A stretch of 64,000 bases of DNA from an uncultured Clostridia bacterium (lineage in GTDB: Bacteria > Bacillota > Clostridia > TANB77 > CAG-465). The notes below the pieces were generated by a model. The model was not told the DNA's origin. It worked only from the letters and a program-made list of their open reading frames with translations, and searched no databases. The stretch covers positions 1 through 64,000 of the forward strand of contig CALXES010000008.1 in the NCBI GenBank assembly GCA_944387385.1. Reading direction: 5' to 3'. Position numbers and translations under genes: made by a program. Below, piece by piece: positions 8,190-16,631 of this stretch (its first letter is position 1; each line of letters opens with the position of its first letter).

Positions 8190-8711
8190 ATGCCAGGAAC
8201 AAGAAAACTTTCAAGAACAACTTCTCATAGAAATGCAATGCTAAATAATTTAGTTACTTCTTTAATATTAAATGGTAGAGTTGAAACTACACTTGCAAAA
8301 GCAAAAGAAGTAAAACCTCTAGCAGACAGTATTATTGATTTAGCTATTAAAGAGAAAGATAATTTTGAAATAAAAGAAAAAACTATCTCAAGAGCTAAAT
8401 TAGATAAAAATGGTAAAAAAGTTAAAGAAACTAAAACTTCTAAAAATGGAAATAAATATGAAGTTATAGCAAGAGAAGTAGTAAAAGAAGAAGTTAAAGT
8501 TGATAAACCATCAAAACTTGCAGCAAGAAGAAAAATGTTTAATACATTAAATAAAGTTAAAGATGCAAAAGGAAATACAATTGACTTAACTGAAAAATTA
8601 TTTAATGAGATTGCTCCAAAATATGAAGCAAAAGGCGGATATACTAGAATAGTTAAATTAGTTGCTAGACGTGGTGATGCTGCTGAAATGGCTATAATTG
8701 AGTTAATATAG
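8190..8711 (+). CDS. rplQ: 50S ribosomal protein L17 with internal insertion
   Basis: The ends are standard L17: RKLSRTTSHRNAMLNNL at the start and GGYTRIVKLVARRGDAAEMA at the finish. At 173 residues it is about 50 longer than the usual 112-130. The excess is a lysine-rich segment at roughly residues 53-105 (EIKEKTISRAKLDKNGKK...) inserted before KLAARRKMFN. L17 lies at the tunnel-exit side of the 50S subunit, so the insertion should be solvent-exposed. The start follows AAAGGAGG, and the gene ends the operon. Confidence 0.95.
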   Translation: MPGTRKLSRTTSHRNAMLNNLVTSLILNGRVETTLAKAKEVKPLADSIIDLAIKEKDNFEIKEKTISRAKLDKNGKKVKETKTSKNGNKYEVIAREVVKEEVKVDKPSKLAARRKMFNTLNKVKDAKGNTIDLTEKLFNEIAPKYEAKGGYTRIVKLVARRGDAAEMAIIELI

Positions 8712-8718
8712 TATAGAT

Positions 8719-8748
8719 AAGACTTGGATAAAACCAAGTCTTTTTTTT
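8719..8748 (+). terminator. Terminator of the infA-rplQ operon
   Basis: AAGACTTGG (8719-8727) pairs with CCAAGTCTT (8734-8742), followed by a long T run. Confidence 0.92.
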
Positions 8749-8965
8749 GTAAACAAATTATTTGAAATTGATGGAGAACTATGTATTTTCTCTATAAAGC
8801 TATTAAATTTGTTAGATAAATGAAATATATAAGACTCTTAGTATATTTTTTAATTATTTGTGAAATATTTTCCACATAAAATTCATTTTTCAATGTTGTA
8901 AAAATGATTTTAATATGATAAATTTAAATAAATAGTATATTTAGCTATTTTAGGAGGTATAATTT

Positions 8966-10117
8966 ATGGGATTTATTAAAGCATTTACAGGTGCACTAAG
9001 TGGCACATTTGCAGATCAATGGAAAGATTACTATGTTCCTCAGGAAAATATTCCTGGTACAGCTGCAATATTTAAGGCTGTAAAAAAAGGAACAGATTCG
9101 GGAAGAGGAGAAAATACAAAAGGCTCTGAGAATGTAATAAGTAATGGAAGTAAGATAGTGGTTCCAGAAGGAATGGCATTAATTACTATGCAAGATGGGG
9201 CAATTACTGGTTGTGTTGTTGAGCCAGGTGGTTTTATTTTCTCATCAGATGATCCTAATTCAAAGTCTTTCTTTGGTGGAAATGGAATATTTGAATCAAT
9301 TGGTCAATCATGGGATAGATTTAAATTTGGAGGTATGCCAGCATCTCAACAATTAGCTTTTTACATTAATTTAAAAGAAATACCAAATAATCGTTTTGGA
9401 ACACAATCTGAAATATATTGGGATGATGCATACTTAAATGCACAAGTAGGGGCTATTACAAGAGGTACATATACTTTAAAAATAGTAGATCCAGTTTTGT
9501 TTGTTAAAAACTTTGTACCGGTACAATATTTACAACCAAATGGACCAGTTTTTGATTTTGCGGATATGGATAATGATGCAGGCACACAATTATTTAATGA
9601 AGTTGTGGGAAGTTTATCTGCTGCTTTTTCAAACTATACTAATGATCCAAACAAAGGAAATCGTATAGCTAAAATTCAAGGAGATCAGATAGGATTTGCA
9701 CAGTCACTATCAAAAGCGGTAGAAGATGCATACCAATGGAAGAGTACTCGTGGTTTAGAAATAGTTAAAGTCGCAATTCAGACAATAGAATATGATGAGG
9801 ATACTAAAAAATTACTTAGTGATGTTAAAAAGGCAGATGCTTTATCTGGAGCTCGTGGAAATTCATTTATGCAGCAAGCTGTTGCAAGAGGGTTCCAAGC
9901 AGCTGGAGAAAATAGTAAAGATGGTGCAGCTTCAATGGCATTTATGGGAATGGGAATGAATGCTGTTGGTGGTGCAGTAGGTGGATTGCAACAACAAACT
10001 CAAAATACAGCAGAAGATCCTTATGAAAGACTTGCCAAATTAAAAGAATTATTGGATAAGGGAGTAATAACTCAAGAAGAATTTAATGCAGCAAAAGCTA
10101 AGTTATTAGGAATATAA
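8966..10117 (+). CDS. SPFH/band-7-like protein with SHOCT tail (YdjI family)
   Basis: 383 residues. The N-terminal half resembles the B. subtilis YdjI group of SPFH proteins, once called virion core-like (SGTFADQWKDYYVP; later GMALITMQDGAITGCVVEPGG). A Gly/Ala/Met-rich linker (about 310-345) leads to a C-terminal SHOCT-like helical hairpin (DPYERLAKLKELLDKGVI, then TQEEFNAAKAKLL). SPFH proteins form membrane-associated oligomers; YdjI partners PspA and zinc-ribbon proteins in membrane-stress responses. No signal peptide. The start follows AGGAGG. The next gene begins 1 bp after its stop. Confidence 0.82.
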   Translation: MGFIKAFTGALSGTFADQWKDYYVPQENIPGTAAIFKAVKKGTDSGRGENTKGSENVISNGSKIVVPEGMALITMQDGAITGCVVEPGGFIFSSDDPNSKSFFGGNGIFESIGQSWDRFKFGGMPASQQLAFYINLKEIPNNRFGTQSEIYWDDAYLNAQVGAITRGTYTLKIVDPVLFVKNFVPVQYLQPNGPVFDFADMDNDAGTQLFNEVVGSLSAAFSNYTNDPNKGNRIAKIQGDQIGFAQSLSKAVEDAYQWKSTRGLEIVKVAIQTIEYDEDTKKLLSDVKKADALSGARGNSFMQQAVARGFQAAGENSKDGAASMAFMGMGMNAVGGAVGGLQQQTQNTAEDPYERLAKLKELLDKGVITQEEFNAAKAKLLGI

Positions 10118-10118
10118 T

Positions 10119-11573
10119 ATGGAAGAAAATAAAAATGAAATGAATGAGCCTAAAGTTGTTCAAAGTGACATAGAATCTAAAGATGGACAAACAAAATGTC
10201 CTAAATGTGGTGCTACTGATATATCACTTAATACTAATACAGGAAAATTAAGATGTAATTTTTGTAGGCATGAATTTGAACCACAAAAAGTTGAAGGATT
10301 TGAAGATGATATAGGAGAATTAAAGGGACAAGTTGTAGGCTCAGGAGCACAAGATATAAAAGCTGATACAAAAGACTTTGTAACACTAAAATGTACTAGT
10401 TGTGGTGCTGAAGTTGTGATTGATACTGCTTCATCATCTTCTGCTAGATGTCACTGGTGCAGAAATGTCTTATCTATAAATCAGCAAGTCCCTAATGGAA
10501 GTATACCAGATGTTGTACTTCCATTCCAAGTAAAAAAAGAAGAGGCAAGAACAAAAATTAAAGAGTTTGTTGAAAAAAGAAAATTCTTTGCTAATCCAAA
10601 ATTTAAAGAAGAGTTTACGACAGAAAATATAATGGGTGTTTATTTTCCGTATATGATAGTTGATGTAAATTCTCATGCAAAATTTGTTGGACAAGGAGAG
10701 CATCTAGTAAGGAAATATACTGTTGGTAGTGGTGATGATAGAGAGACTCGCTATGACGCGGATTTATACGACGTGGAGCGTGAATTTGATTTAGAGATTG
10801 ATGACTTAACAGTTGAGTCTAGTTCAGATAAATTAGATAAAAAATCTAAGGATAAAACAACAAATGTTATTAACGCTATAATGCCATTTGACACAGAAAA
10901 TAGTGTTAAATTTGATGCAAATTATATGAGAGGATTTACTTCTGAAAAGCGTGATACAAATGTAGATCAGTTACGTGATATAGTAAATGAGCAAGCAAAA
11001 GATGTTGCAAGATTTGCTGCAAATAATGTATCTAAAAAATATGACCGTGGAATTAGGTGGTCACAAGAACAATTAGATATAAAAGGACAACAATGGAAAG
11101 CAGCATATTTACCTGTTTGGTTGTATAGTTATCAAGAAGTAAAGAAAAATAAAAAAATTCTACATTATGTAGCAGTTAATGCAAGAACAAAAGAAACAAT
11201 GGGAAGTGTTCCAATTCACATGCCAAAGCTACTATTTGTTTCAGCATTACTCGAATTATTAGGCTTAATACTTATGCTTTTTGTAGATTCTGATTATAGT
11301 GCAGTATTTTTACTACTTGGCGTTTTGTTTTATTTTGTAATGCTTGCAAAATATAGAAATAAAAGTGCAAGACATACATATGAAAAAGAAACAAAAACTA
11401 AGATGGAGAATTTAAGACAGGTTGATAATTTTGTTAAAAAGAGAACAGGGCTTAGAAATTCAACCATGGAAGGAGCAAATAATAAGAGAGTTAATGGTGC
11501 TTTCTCTATTGCAACAAATAGTCTTGAAAATATTGGAAATATTTTAAATGATATGGATATAAAGATAAAATAA
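10119..11573 (+). CDS. Double zinc-ribbon membrane protein (YdjG-like partner)
   Basis: 484 residues. Two zinc ribbons lie near the N-terminus: CPKCGATD with CNFC (about 22-47) and CTSCGAEV with CHWC (about 91-114). A long soluble region follows, then two hydrophobic segments (about 371-415: FVSALLELLGLILMLFV and VFLLLGVLFYFVMLAK) and a basic C-terminal tail. It starts 1 bp after the SPFH gene, so the two are co-transcribed and probably co-translated. This resembles the ydjG-ydjI pairing of B. subtilis. A membrane-associated complex is inferred; no enzyme motif is visible. Confidence 0.72.
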   Translation: MEENKNEMNEPKVVQSDIESKDGQTKCPKCGATDISLNTNTGKLRCNFCRHEFEPQKVEGFEDDIGELKGQVVGSGAQDIKADTKDFVTLKCTSCGAEVVIDTASSSSARCHWCRNVLSINQQVPNGSIPDVVLPFQVKKEEARTKIKEFVEKRKFFANPKFKEEFTTENIMGVYFPYMIVDVNSHAKFVGQGEHLVRKYTVGSGDDRETRYDADLYDVEREFDLEIDDLTVESSSDKLDKKSKDKTTNVINAIMPFDTENSVKFDANYMRGFTSEKRDTNVDQLRDIVNEQAKDVARFAANNVSKKYDRGIRWSQEQLDIKGQQWKAAYLPVWLYSYQEVKKNKKILHYVAVNARTKETMGSVPIHMPKLLFVSALLELLGLILMLFVDSDYSAVFLLLGVLFYFVMLAKYRNKSARHTYEKETKTKMENLRQVDNFVKKRTGLRNSTMEGANNKRVNGAFSIATNSLENIGNILNDMDIKIK

Positions 11574-11583
11574 AATGCTAAAG

Positions 11584-11624
11584 ATAAGAAAAGTAGAGAT
11601 TTTTCTACTTTTCTTATTTTTTTT
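11584..11624 (+). terminator. Terminator after the SPFH/zinc-ribbon pair
   Basis: A perfect 14-bp stem (11584-11597 with 11604-11617) and a long T run. Confidence 0.92.
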
Positions 11625-11683
11625 GGACAATATTGCATGTTTTTAGTATCTATATAAGTGTATATAATTTGAAGGGAGAAAAT

Positions 11684-12220
11684 ATGGAAATACTTCTAGA
11701 GATAAAAGCTGCGATGAAGGGAGATAAACAGGCTTTTAATAATGTTATAAATGCTTATGAAAGAAAATTATATATTATTGCTAGATCTAGACTAAGCAAT
11801 AATGAAGATATTAAAGATGCGATACAAGAAACAATTATGTTTGCATATATAAATTTAAAAAAATTAAAGGATGCTACAAAGTTTAATTCTTGGATAACTA
11901 GTATATTATTAAATAATTGTAAAAAAATATATAGTCAAAAAGAAGCAAAAGAACTAGAGCTATCTTATGATGAATTAGAAGAGAATAATATACATCTAAA
12001 GGGAGATAGTGAAATTAAAAGCTTAGAAGAAAATCAATCTTTTTTTGATATTATAGATTTTTTAAAACCTGAAGATAGGACAATAATTTCTATGTTTTAT
12101 CTTGATGGATATACCACAAGAGAGATTTCGGTAATACTAAAATTAAATGACAGTACACTGCGAAGTAGAATTAGTAGTATAAAAGAAAAAATTAGACAAA
12201 GATATGGAAAGGAGGAGTAG
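11684..12220 (+). CDS. Sigma-70 family (ECF-like) RNA polymerase sigma factor
   Basis: 178 residues with the two conserved parts of group 4 factors: region 2 (about 10-80, with EDIKDAIQETIMFAYINLKKL shortened here to its core DIKDAIQETIMFAY) and region 4 (about 125-175, DGYTTREISVILKLNDSTL as a helix-turn-helix). The ATG at 11684 has GAAGGGAG in front and is preferred to an upstream in-frame ATG at 11633. The next gene follows after 3 bp. ECF factors are usually held by a membrane anti-sigma encoded next door, which fits the small membrane protein that follows. Its target promoter is not identifiable here. Confidence 0.85.
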   Translation: MEILLEIKAAMKGDKQAFNNVINAYERKLYIIARSRLSNNEDIKDAIQETIMFAYINLKKLKDATKFNSWITSILLNNCKKIYSQKEAKELELSYDELEENNIHLKGDSEIKSLEENQSFFDIIDFLKPEDRTIISMFYLDGYTTREISVILKLNDSTLRSRISSIKEKIRQRYGKEE

Positions 12221-12223
12221 AAA

Positions 12224-12433
12224 TTGATAGATATAGATAGAATACTAGAAGAAAAAATAAATAGAGTTGAAATACCAGATATAAATATAAATGTAAAAGA
12301 AATAATAAATATAGCTGAGAACAAGAAAAATATAAAACAAAAGATGAAGTTAGTATCTATTATAATTTGTTTAGTATTTTTTATTATTAATATAGGAATA
12401 AGATATATATTTAATATAAATATTTTGATTTAG
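12224..12433 (+). CDS. Small single-pass membrane protein, candidate anti-sigma factor
   Basis: 69 residues, TTG start with GGAGGAG 6 bp upstream. A soluble N-terminal half (MIDIDRILEEKINRVEIPD) is followed by one hydrophobic helix (about 43-62, LVSIIICLVFFIINIGIRYI). Encoded 3 bp after a sigma factor and 11 bp before an exported protein. The topology, cytoplasmic N-terminus and one helix, suits an anti-sigma factor, but it is much shorter than known families and lacks the HxxxCxxC ZAS motif. The function is inferred from position only. Confidence 0.6.
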   Translation: MIDIDRILEEKINRVEIPDININVKEIINIAENKKNIKQKMKLVSIIICLVFFIINIGIRYIFNINILI

Positions 12434-12444
12434 AGGTGATTAAT

Positions 12445-13194
12445 GTGAAAGGAAAATATTTTATTTCAATTTGTGTAAGTTTAGTATTTATTATAGTTTT
12501 TTCTTCTTTTACATTTTCTAAAATTGAAGAGAAAACAGATGCGACTTTAGTACAGAAAAATAACATGTTACAAAATGACATGAAAAAAGAAGAGGAATAT
12601 AAAATTTATAGTTATATAACTGATGAAATGCAGCAAAAAGCACAAGATGTAACACCAGTAATTTTATGCTACGCTAGAGCATATACGCCAGAATATCTTA
12701 ATGAGATAGCAAGTCATATTGTAGTAGCAAGAGTAATTTCAATTGATGAAATGGATGTAAGTTATAGTCTTTTTGGTATGACAAAAGGAAAGTTACTAAT
12801 TAATAATTCTTTAAAGGGAGATTTTAAAAATGGACAGGTTGTTAGTTTTGGAAAGCTTGGTGGAATTATTGATGCACAAACAATAATAGATGTACAAGGA
12901 GAAGAGTGTTCATATACAAATGAGGAACCTAAGAGCAAAATTTATTTTAATTTAATTAGAGAATTTGATATAAATGTAGAAGAAGGAAAAACTTATTTGC
13001 TATATTTAGCATATAATGAACATGAAGATGTATATGAGATTTTAGGTTTAAAGTACGGTTTAAGAGAAATTAATATTCCACAAGAAAAAGACACTATATC
13101 GCTAATAGATTTAGATTTTAGTAAATTGGGATTAAAAAATAATGATACAAATGAATTTGAAAATTTACAAGAATATATAGATAAGTATATATAA
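12445..13194 (+). CDS. Exported or membrane-anchored protein of unknown function
   Basis: 249 residues. A hydrophobic N-terminal segment after KGKYF (about 6-24, SICVSLVFIIVFSSFTF) is a signal peptide or anchor without a lipobox Cys. The rest is a predicted beta-rich domain (HIVVARVISIDEM; GKLLINNSLKGDFKNGQVV). I do not recognise the family. GTG at 12445 has GAGGTGAT before it; an in-frame GTG at 12436 lies within that site and is less likely. As third gene of the sigma-factor unit, it is likely the sensor or an output protein at the cell surface. Confidence 0.65.
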   Translation: MKGKYFISICVSLVFIIVFSSFTFSKIEEKTDATLVQKNNMLQNDMKKEEEYKIYSYITDEMQQKAQDVTPVILCYARAYTPEYLNEIASHIVVARVISIDEMDVSYSLFGMTKGKLLINNSLKGDFKNGQVVSFGKLGGIIDAQTIIDVQGEECSYTNEEPKSKIYFNLIREFDINVEEGKTYLLYLAYNEHEDVYEILGLKYGLREINIPQEKDTISLIDLDFSKLGLKNNDTNEFENLQEYIDKYI

Positions 13195-13223
13195 ATAATA
13201 AAGGTGCTTTGCACCTTTATTAT
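13195..13223. terminator. Bidirectional terminator between the sigma-factor unit and tmcAL
   Basis: A 13-bp stem (13195-13207 with 13211-13223), A-rich on one side and T-rich on the other, lying between converging genes and overlapping the last codon of tmcAL. Confidence 0.85.
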
Positions 13224-14386
13224 AATTTATTTGTATAGTCTTTATTTAAAGCAGAATTATTAATAATACTATGGATATTACTTGCTTTTATATCTAAATA
13301 TAAAGATTTTTGAACAATGCATGGAAGAGTTTTTATTTTATCATCACTTAAAGATGTTATTATAGGGATAGAAGTATTTTTATTTATAAGGGATAAAATG
13401 TCACTTTTTTTAGATGGATTTATTGCTAAAATATGCGCATAGCAACATTCATTATTGTTAAGATATAAAAATTTATCTTTAGTGATTCCTAAAATAATAT
13501 TTACTAAAATTCTTTTAATTTTACTAAGCTGATATCTTTTGCTTTTTACATTTTGAATGTAGTCATTATAGCTTATTGATTCACTTACTTCATTATATAT
13601 TTTATTTTCTAATCCTTCAGTTACTTCATAAATGTCTTTTAGTTTTTCTTTTCCATTAGAAATTACTGAATATTTTATTATTTCATACATATTATCATTT
13701 AATTTAGGATATTTTAAAATTTGTTCTGAGCCTAAAATATATTGTTGCAACATATTATTATATGAATAGTTTTGAAGTATGTCTCTAATTTGTTTAGAAC
13801 TAAGAAATTCAGGAGATGTATTTCTTTTTATTGCTATAGGTTCTATTTTGCTATTTAATTTAATTAAAGACTTTATATATTCTATACCTAGTATGTTATT
13901 TGATTTTCCAGATATTTCTAATTCTCCAGCAGTAAGAAATTTACTTATTGCATATTCTCTTGCTTTTGCAAAAGATATTCCCTCTTTTAAACTTTCTGTA
14001 ATAATATCCCAAATGTTATCTTCATTATCTAGTAGTTTTTTAGCTATAGTTTTTAATTCTTTTGTGTTACCTGTTTCACTACCAAAACATAAATAATCTA
14101 AACAACCTAAGCTGTTTAATATATTTATTGCTCCGTAGCAAAAAAATTCAGCACTTGCTGTTGCAAAAATTGTTGGTAATTCTATTACTAAATCAAATCC
14201 ATTTTCAATTGCAATTTTTGAACGAACAAATTTATTTTCAATTCCAATATTTCCTGCTTGTGTAAAATTACCAGACATTATACAGATTGCCATGTCAGCA
14301 CCGGTTATTTCTTTAGCTTTTTCTAATAAGTATTTGTGACCATTATGCATTGGATTAAACTCGGCTACAATTCCAACTATTTTCAT
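13220..14386 (-). CDS. tmcAL: tRNA(Met) cytidine acetate ligase
   Basis: 388 residues, the YlbM/TmcAL family, which activates acetate with ATP and acetylates C34 of elongator tRNA-Met. The N-terminus has the nucleotidyltransferase signature AEFNPMHNGHKYL (HIGH-like), then IMSGNFTQAG and FGSETGN. The start on the reverse strand is the ATG at 14386, with AGAGGAG upstream; the in-frame GTG at 14395 abuts that site. It stands alone on the minus strand, diverging from rnhA. Confidence 0.92.
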   Translation of the reverse strand: MKIVGIVAEFNPMHNGHKYLLEKAKEITGADMAICIMSGNFTQAGNIGIENKFVRSKIAIENGFDLVIELPTIFATASAEFFCYGAINILNSLGCLDYLCFGSETGNTKELKTIAKKLLDNEDNIWDIITESLKEGISFAKAREYAISKFLTAGELEISGKSNNILGIEYIKSLIKLNSKIEPIAIKRNTSPEFLSSKQIRDILQNYSYNNMLQQYILGSEQILKYPKLNDNMYEIIKYSVISNGKEKLKDIYEVTEGLENKIYNEVSESISYNDYIQNVKSKRYQLSKIKRILVNIILGITKDKFLYLNNNECCYAHILAINPSKKSDILSLINKNTSIPIITSLSDDKIKTLPCIVQKSLYLDIKASNIHSIINNSALNKDYTNKL

Positions 14387-14474
14387 TTTTATCACTCCTC
14401 TTATTGATATTAAAAAATATCTATGTTAATATATTAGCATATAAAAAAAATAGTTTCAATTATTTGGAGGAAAT

Positions 14475-14912
14475 ATGAAAAAAGTAATTTTATATACAGA
14501 TGGTGCATGTAGTGGCAATCCAGGACCTGGAGGATATGCTGCAATTTTAATATATAATGGAGTAGAAAAAGAAATATCTGGAGGAGAGAAAAATACAACA
14601 AATAATAAAATGGAAATGATGGCAGTAATTAAGGGACTTGAAATGTTAAAGGAAGCTTGCGAGGTGTCAGTATATAGTGATAGTGCATATGTTGTAAATT
14701 CAATAGAAAAAGGTTGGGTATACTCTTGGAAGAAAAATAATTGGAAAAAAGCAGATAAAAAAGAAGTTAAAAATATTGAGCTTTGGGAAAGAATGCTAGA
14801 ACTTATGAATATACATAAAGTATCATTTTTAAAAGTAAAGGGTCATTCTGATGATGAATTAAATAATAGATGTGATAGGCTAGCTGTATCAGAAAGAGAG
14901 AAATTTGCATAA
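14475..14912 (+). CDS. rnhA: Ribonuclease HI
   Basis: 145 residues. Degrades RNA in RNA:DNA hybrids. The active-site carboxylates are recognisable: Asp in YTDGACSGNPGPGG, Glu in NNKMEMMAVI, Asp in VYSDSAYVV and Asp in NNRCDRLA. The start has TTGGAGG upstream. The stop is followed at once by a terminator-like hairpin that also forms the leader of spoIIM. Confidence 0.96.
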   Translation: MKKVILYTDGACSGNPGPGGYAAILIYNGVEKEISGGEKNTTNNKMEMMAVIKGLEMLKEACEVSVYSDSAYVVNSIEKGWVYSWKKNNWKKADKKEVKNIELWERMLELMNIHKVSFLKVKGHSDDELNNRCDRLAVSEREKFA

Positions 14913-14919
14913 AAGTTTG

Positions 14920-14953
14920 CCATATAACATAGAGTGTTATATGGTGATTTTTT
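14920..14953 (+). terminator. Terminator hairpin merged with the spoIIM ribosome-binding site
   Basis: CCATATAACA (14920-14929) and TGTTATATGG (14935-14944) form a perfect 10-bp stem with a 5-nt loop. After TGA come six T, and then the spoIIM ATG. The GG of the GGTGA ribosome-binding site (14943-14947) is the end of the 3' arm, so read-through RNA from rnhA would hide it. Confidence 0.75.
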
Positions 14954-15553
14954 ATGAGTAATAGTATACAAAAGTACATAAGAGAAAATATATCAACAAT
15001 TTTAAAAATACTATTTATCTATTTTATTGGTGTAGCAGTTGGGATAATAATTTTTATTTTTACTGATATAAAAACAGAGTATATAAATATAGTATCAGGT
15101 GTATTTGAGGGTGTTAAATCAGATAATTTTGAAGGAATTAATGTTATTGCAAACGGTATAAAGAATAATATAATTTATATTGGAATATTATACTTTTCTT
15201 TAATAACAATTATAGCGCCTTTAATTATCTGCTTTTTTGTATTTTTAAAGGCAATAGTAACAGGTATTTATTTATGTACATTATATTCTGTTTTTGGAGT
15301 ATTTAATGGAATATTAGTTTCTTTAATTAGTGTAATAATTCCAAACATTTTTAGTCTTATTGGTTATATTATTATTTGTACAAATGAAATCAATTTATTT
15401 AAATTGATTTCTCAAGGAGAAAAAGTAGATATAAAGCAAGTTTTAAAGCATCTTTACTTCTTGTTAATTTCAATATCTTTAATTTCATTTTCAATTGTTT
15501 TAGAACAATTAATGACAGGTATTAGCTTGAAAATTTATACTAATATTTTATAG
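14954..15553 (+). CDS. spoIIM: Stage II sporulation protein M
   Basis: 199 residues, polytopic, with about five hydrophobic segments. Matches SpoIIM, which with SpoIID and SpoIIP forms the DMP peptidoglycan-remodelling complex driving engulfment. The core SLITIIAPLIICFFVFLKAI and the C-terminal helices are typical. spoIIM next to xerD is the B. subtilis order. The ribosome-binding site GGTGA lies inside the preceding hairpin. SpoIIP is encoded 28 kb away. Confidence 0.9.
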   Translation: MSNSIQKYIRENISTILKILFIYFIGVAVGIIIFIFTDIKTEYINIVSGVFEGVKSDNFEGINVIANGIKNNIIYIGILYFSLITIIAPLIICFFVFLKAIVTGIYLCTLYSVFGVFNGILVSLISVIIPNIFSLIGYIIICTNEINLFKLISQGEKVDIKQVLKHLYFLLISISLISFSIVLEQLMTGISLKIYTNIL

Positions 15554-15657
15554 TTTAATTAATAAACATATAAACATTACATAATTTTTAATAAAAAGCT
15601 TGCAAAATAGCTAAAAATAGTGTAAAATAACAAGTGATTGACAGAGGAGGACTGAAA

Positions 15658-16530
15658 ATGAAAATAATAATTGATGAATTTATTGACAGCTTAAGAGCTA
15701 GACAAGCATCACAAAATACACTTGCATCTTATGAGAGAGATATAGTTCAATTTAGCAATTATTTTGAGGAACAAGGAAAGAAAATATTTGATTTAACTAA
15801 AGAAGATATGCAAGAATATATTAACCACCTAATGGCAGAGGGAAAATCTAATTCAACAATATCAAGAAGCACTGCTTCAATAAAAGCTTTTTATAGATAT
15901 TTAGTAAATAAAAAACTTGCTGAAACTAATATAGCAGAAAATGTGGAAGCACCAAAAGTTAGTAGAAAGGAACCTTTAATACTTTCAAAAGCAGAAATAG
16001 AAAAATTATTAGAGCAACCAGATCTTTCTGAGCTTAAAGGTCAAAGAGATAAAACTATGTTAGAAATTTTATATGCAACAGGAATTAGAGTAACAGAGCT
16101 TATTTCTTTAAGAGTAGAAGATGTAAACTTAACTAATGGATATATTAAGGTTAAGAAAAAGAATACAGAAAGACATATTCCACTTGGAAATTTATCTTTA
16201 AAATGCTTAAAAGATTATATGAATAAAGTAAGACCACTTTTAATTAGAACAGAAGAAGAAAAAACTTTGTTTATAAATACAAATGGACAAAAAATGACAA
16301 GACAAGGCTATTGGAAGATATTAAAACAATATAAGGAGCAAGCAAAGATAGATAAAGACATCACACCACATACAATTAGACATTCATTTGCTGTACATAT
16401 GTTAGAGGATGGTGCAGAATTAAAAACAGTCCAAGAATTATTAGGACATACTGATGTAGCATCAACAATGATGTATACACAGATGGCCCATTTAGATGAA
16501 AAAAATAATAATAATGATGTGAAGTTATAA
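15658..16530 (+). CDS. xerD: Tyrosine recombinase XerD/XerC
   Basis: 290 residues. An N-terminal SAM-like core-binding domain (about 1-85) precedes the catalytic domain with Arg in TGIRVTELISLR, HTIRHSFAVHML (HxxR), LLGHTDV and the nucleophile Tyr in TMMYTQM. Resolves chromosome dimers at dif. The ATG at 15658 has GGAGGACT in front; an upstream in-frame GTG lacks a site. Position beside spoIIM supports xerD rather than xerC. Confidence 0.93.
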   Translation: MKIIIDEFIDSLRARQASQNTLASYERDIVQFSNYFEEQGKKIFDLTKEDMQEYINHLMAEGKSNSTISRSTASIKAFYRYLVNKKLAETNIAENVEAPKVSRKEPLILSKAEIEKLLEQPDLSELKGQRDKTMLEILYATGIRVTELISLRVEDVNLTNGYIKVKKKNTERHIPLGNLSLKCLKDYMNKVRPLLIRTEEEKTLFINTNGQKMTRQGYWKILKQYKEQAKIDKDITPHTIRHSFAVHMLEDGAELKTVQELLGHTDVASTMMYTQMAHLDEKNNNNDVKL

Positions 16531-16535
16531 TAGAT

Positions 16536-16569
16536 AAAAAATCCTATTCTTTTTGAATAGGATTTTTTT
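16536..16569 (+). terminator. Terminator after xerD
   Basis: AAATCCTATTC and GAATAGGATTT pair around a five-T loop; a T run follows. Confidence 0.9.
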
Positions 16570-16577
16570 CTTCATTG

Positions 16578-16606
16578 TTGAACATATAATTAATATATGA
16601 TATAAT
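16578..16606 (+). promoter_or_regulatory. Sigma-A promoter of the sortase gene
   Basis: TTGAAC (16578-16583), 17-bp spacer, TATAAT (16601-16606). Confidence 0.75.
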
Positions 16607-16631
16607 GATTATAATTTTGATGGAGGAGAAC

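Noticed and set aside
8225-8737. Long minus-strand reading frame opposite rplQ
   Set aside because: It is a codon shadow of rplQ without a ribosome-binding site; the same applies to other antisense frames over clear genes, such as at 50184-50954 and 56055-56561.
11633-11683. Upstream start for the sigma-factor gene
   Set aside because: The 17 extra codons have no ribosome-binding site and overlap the likely promoter region; ATG 11684 has GAAGGGAG.
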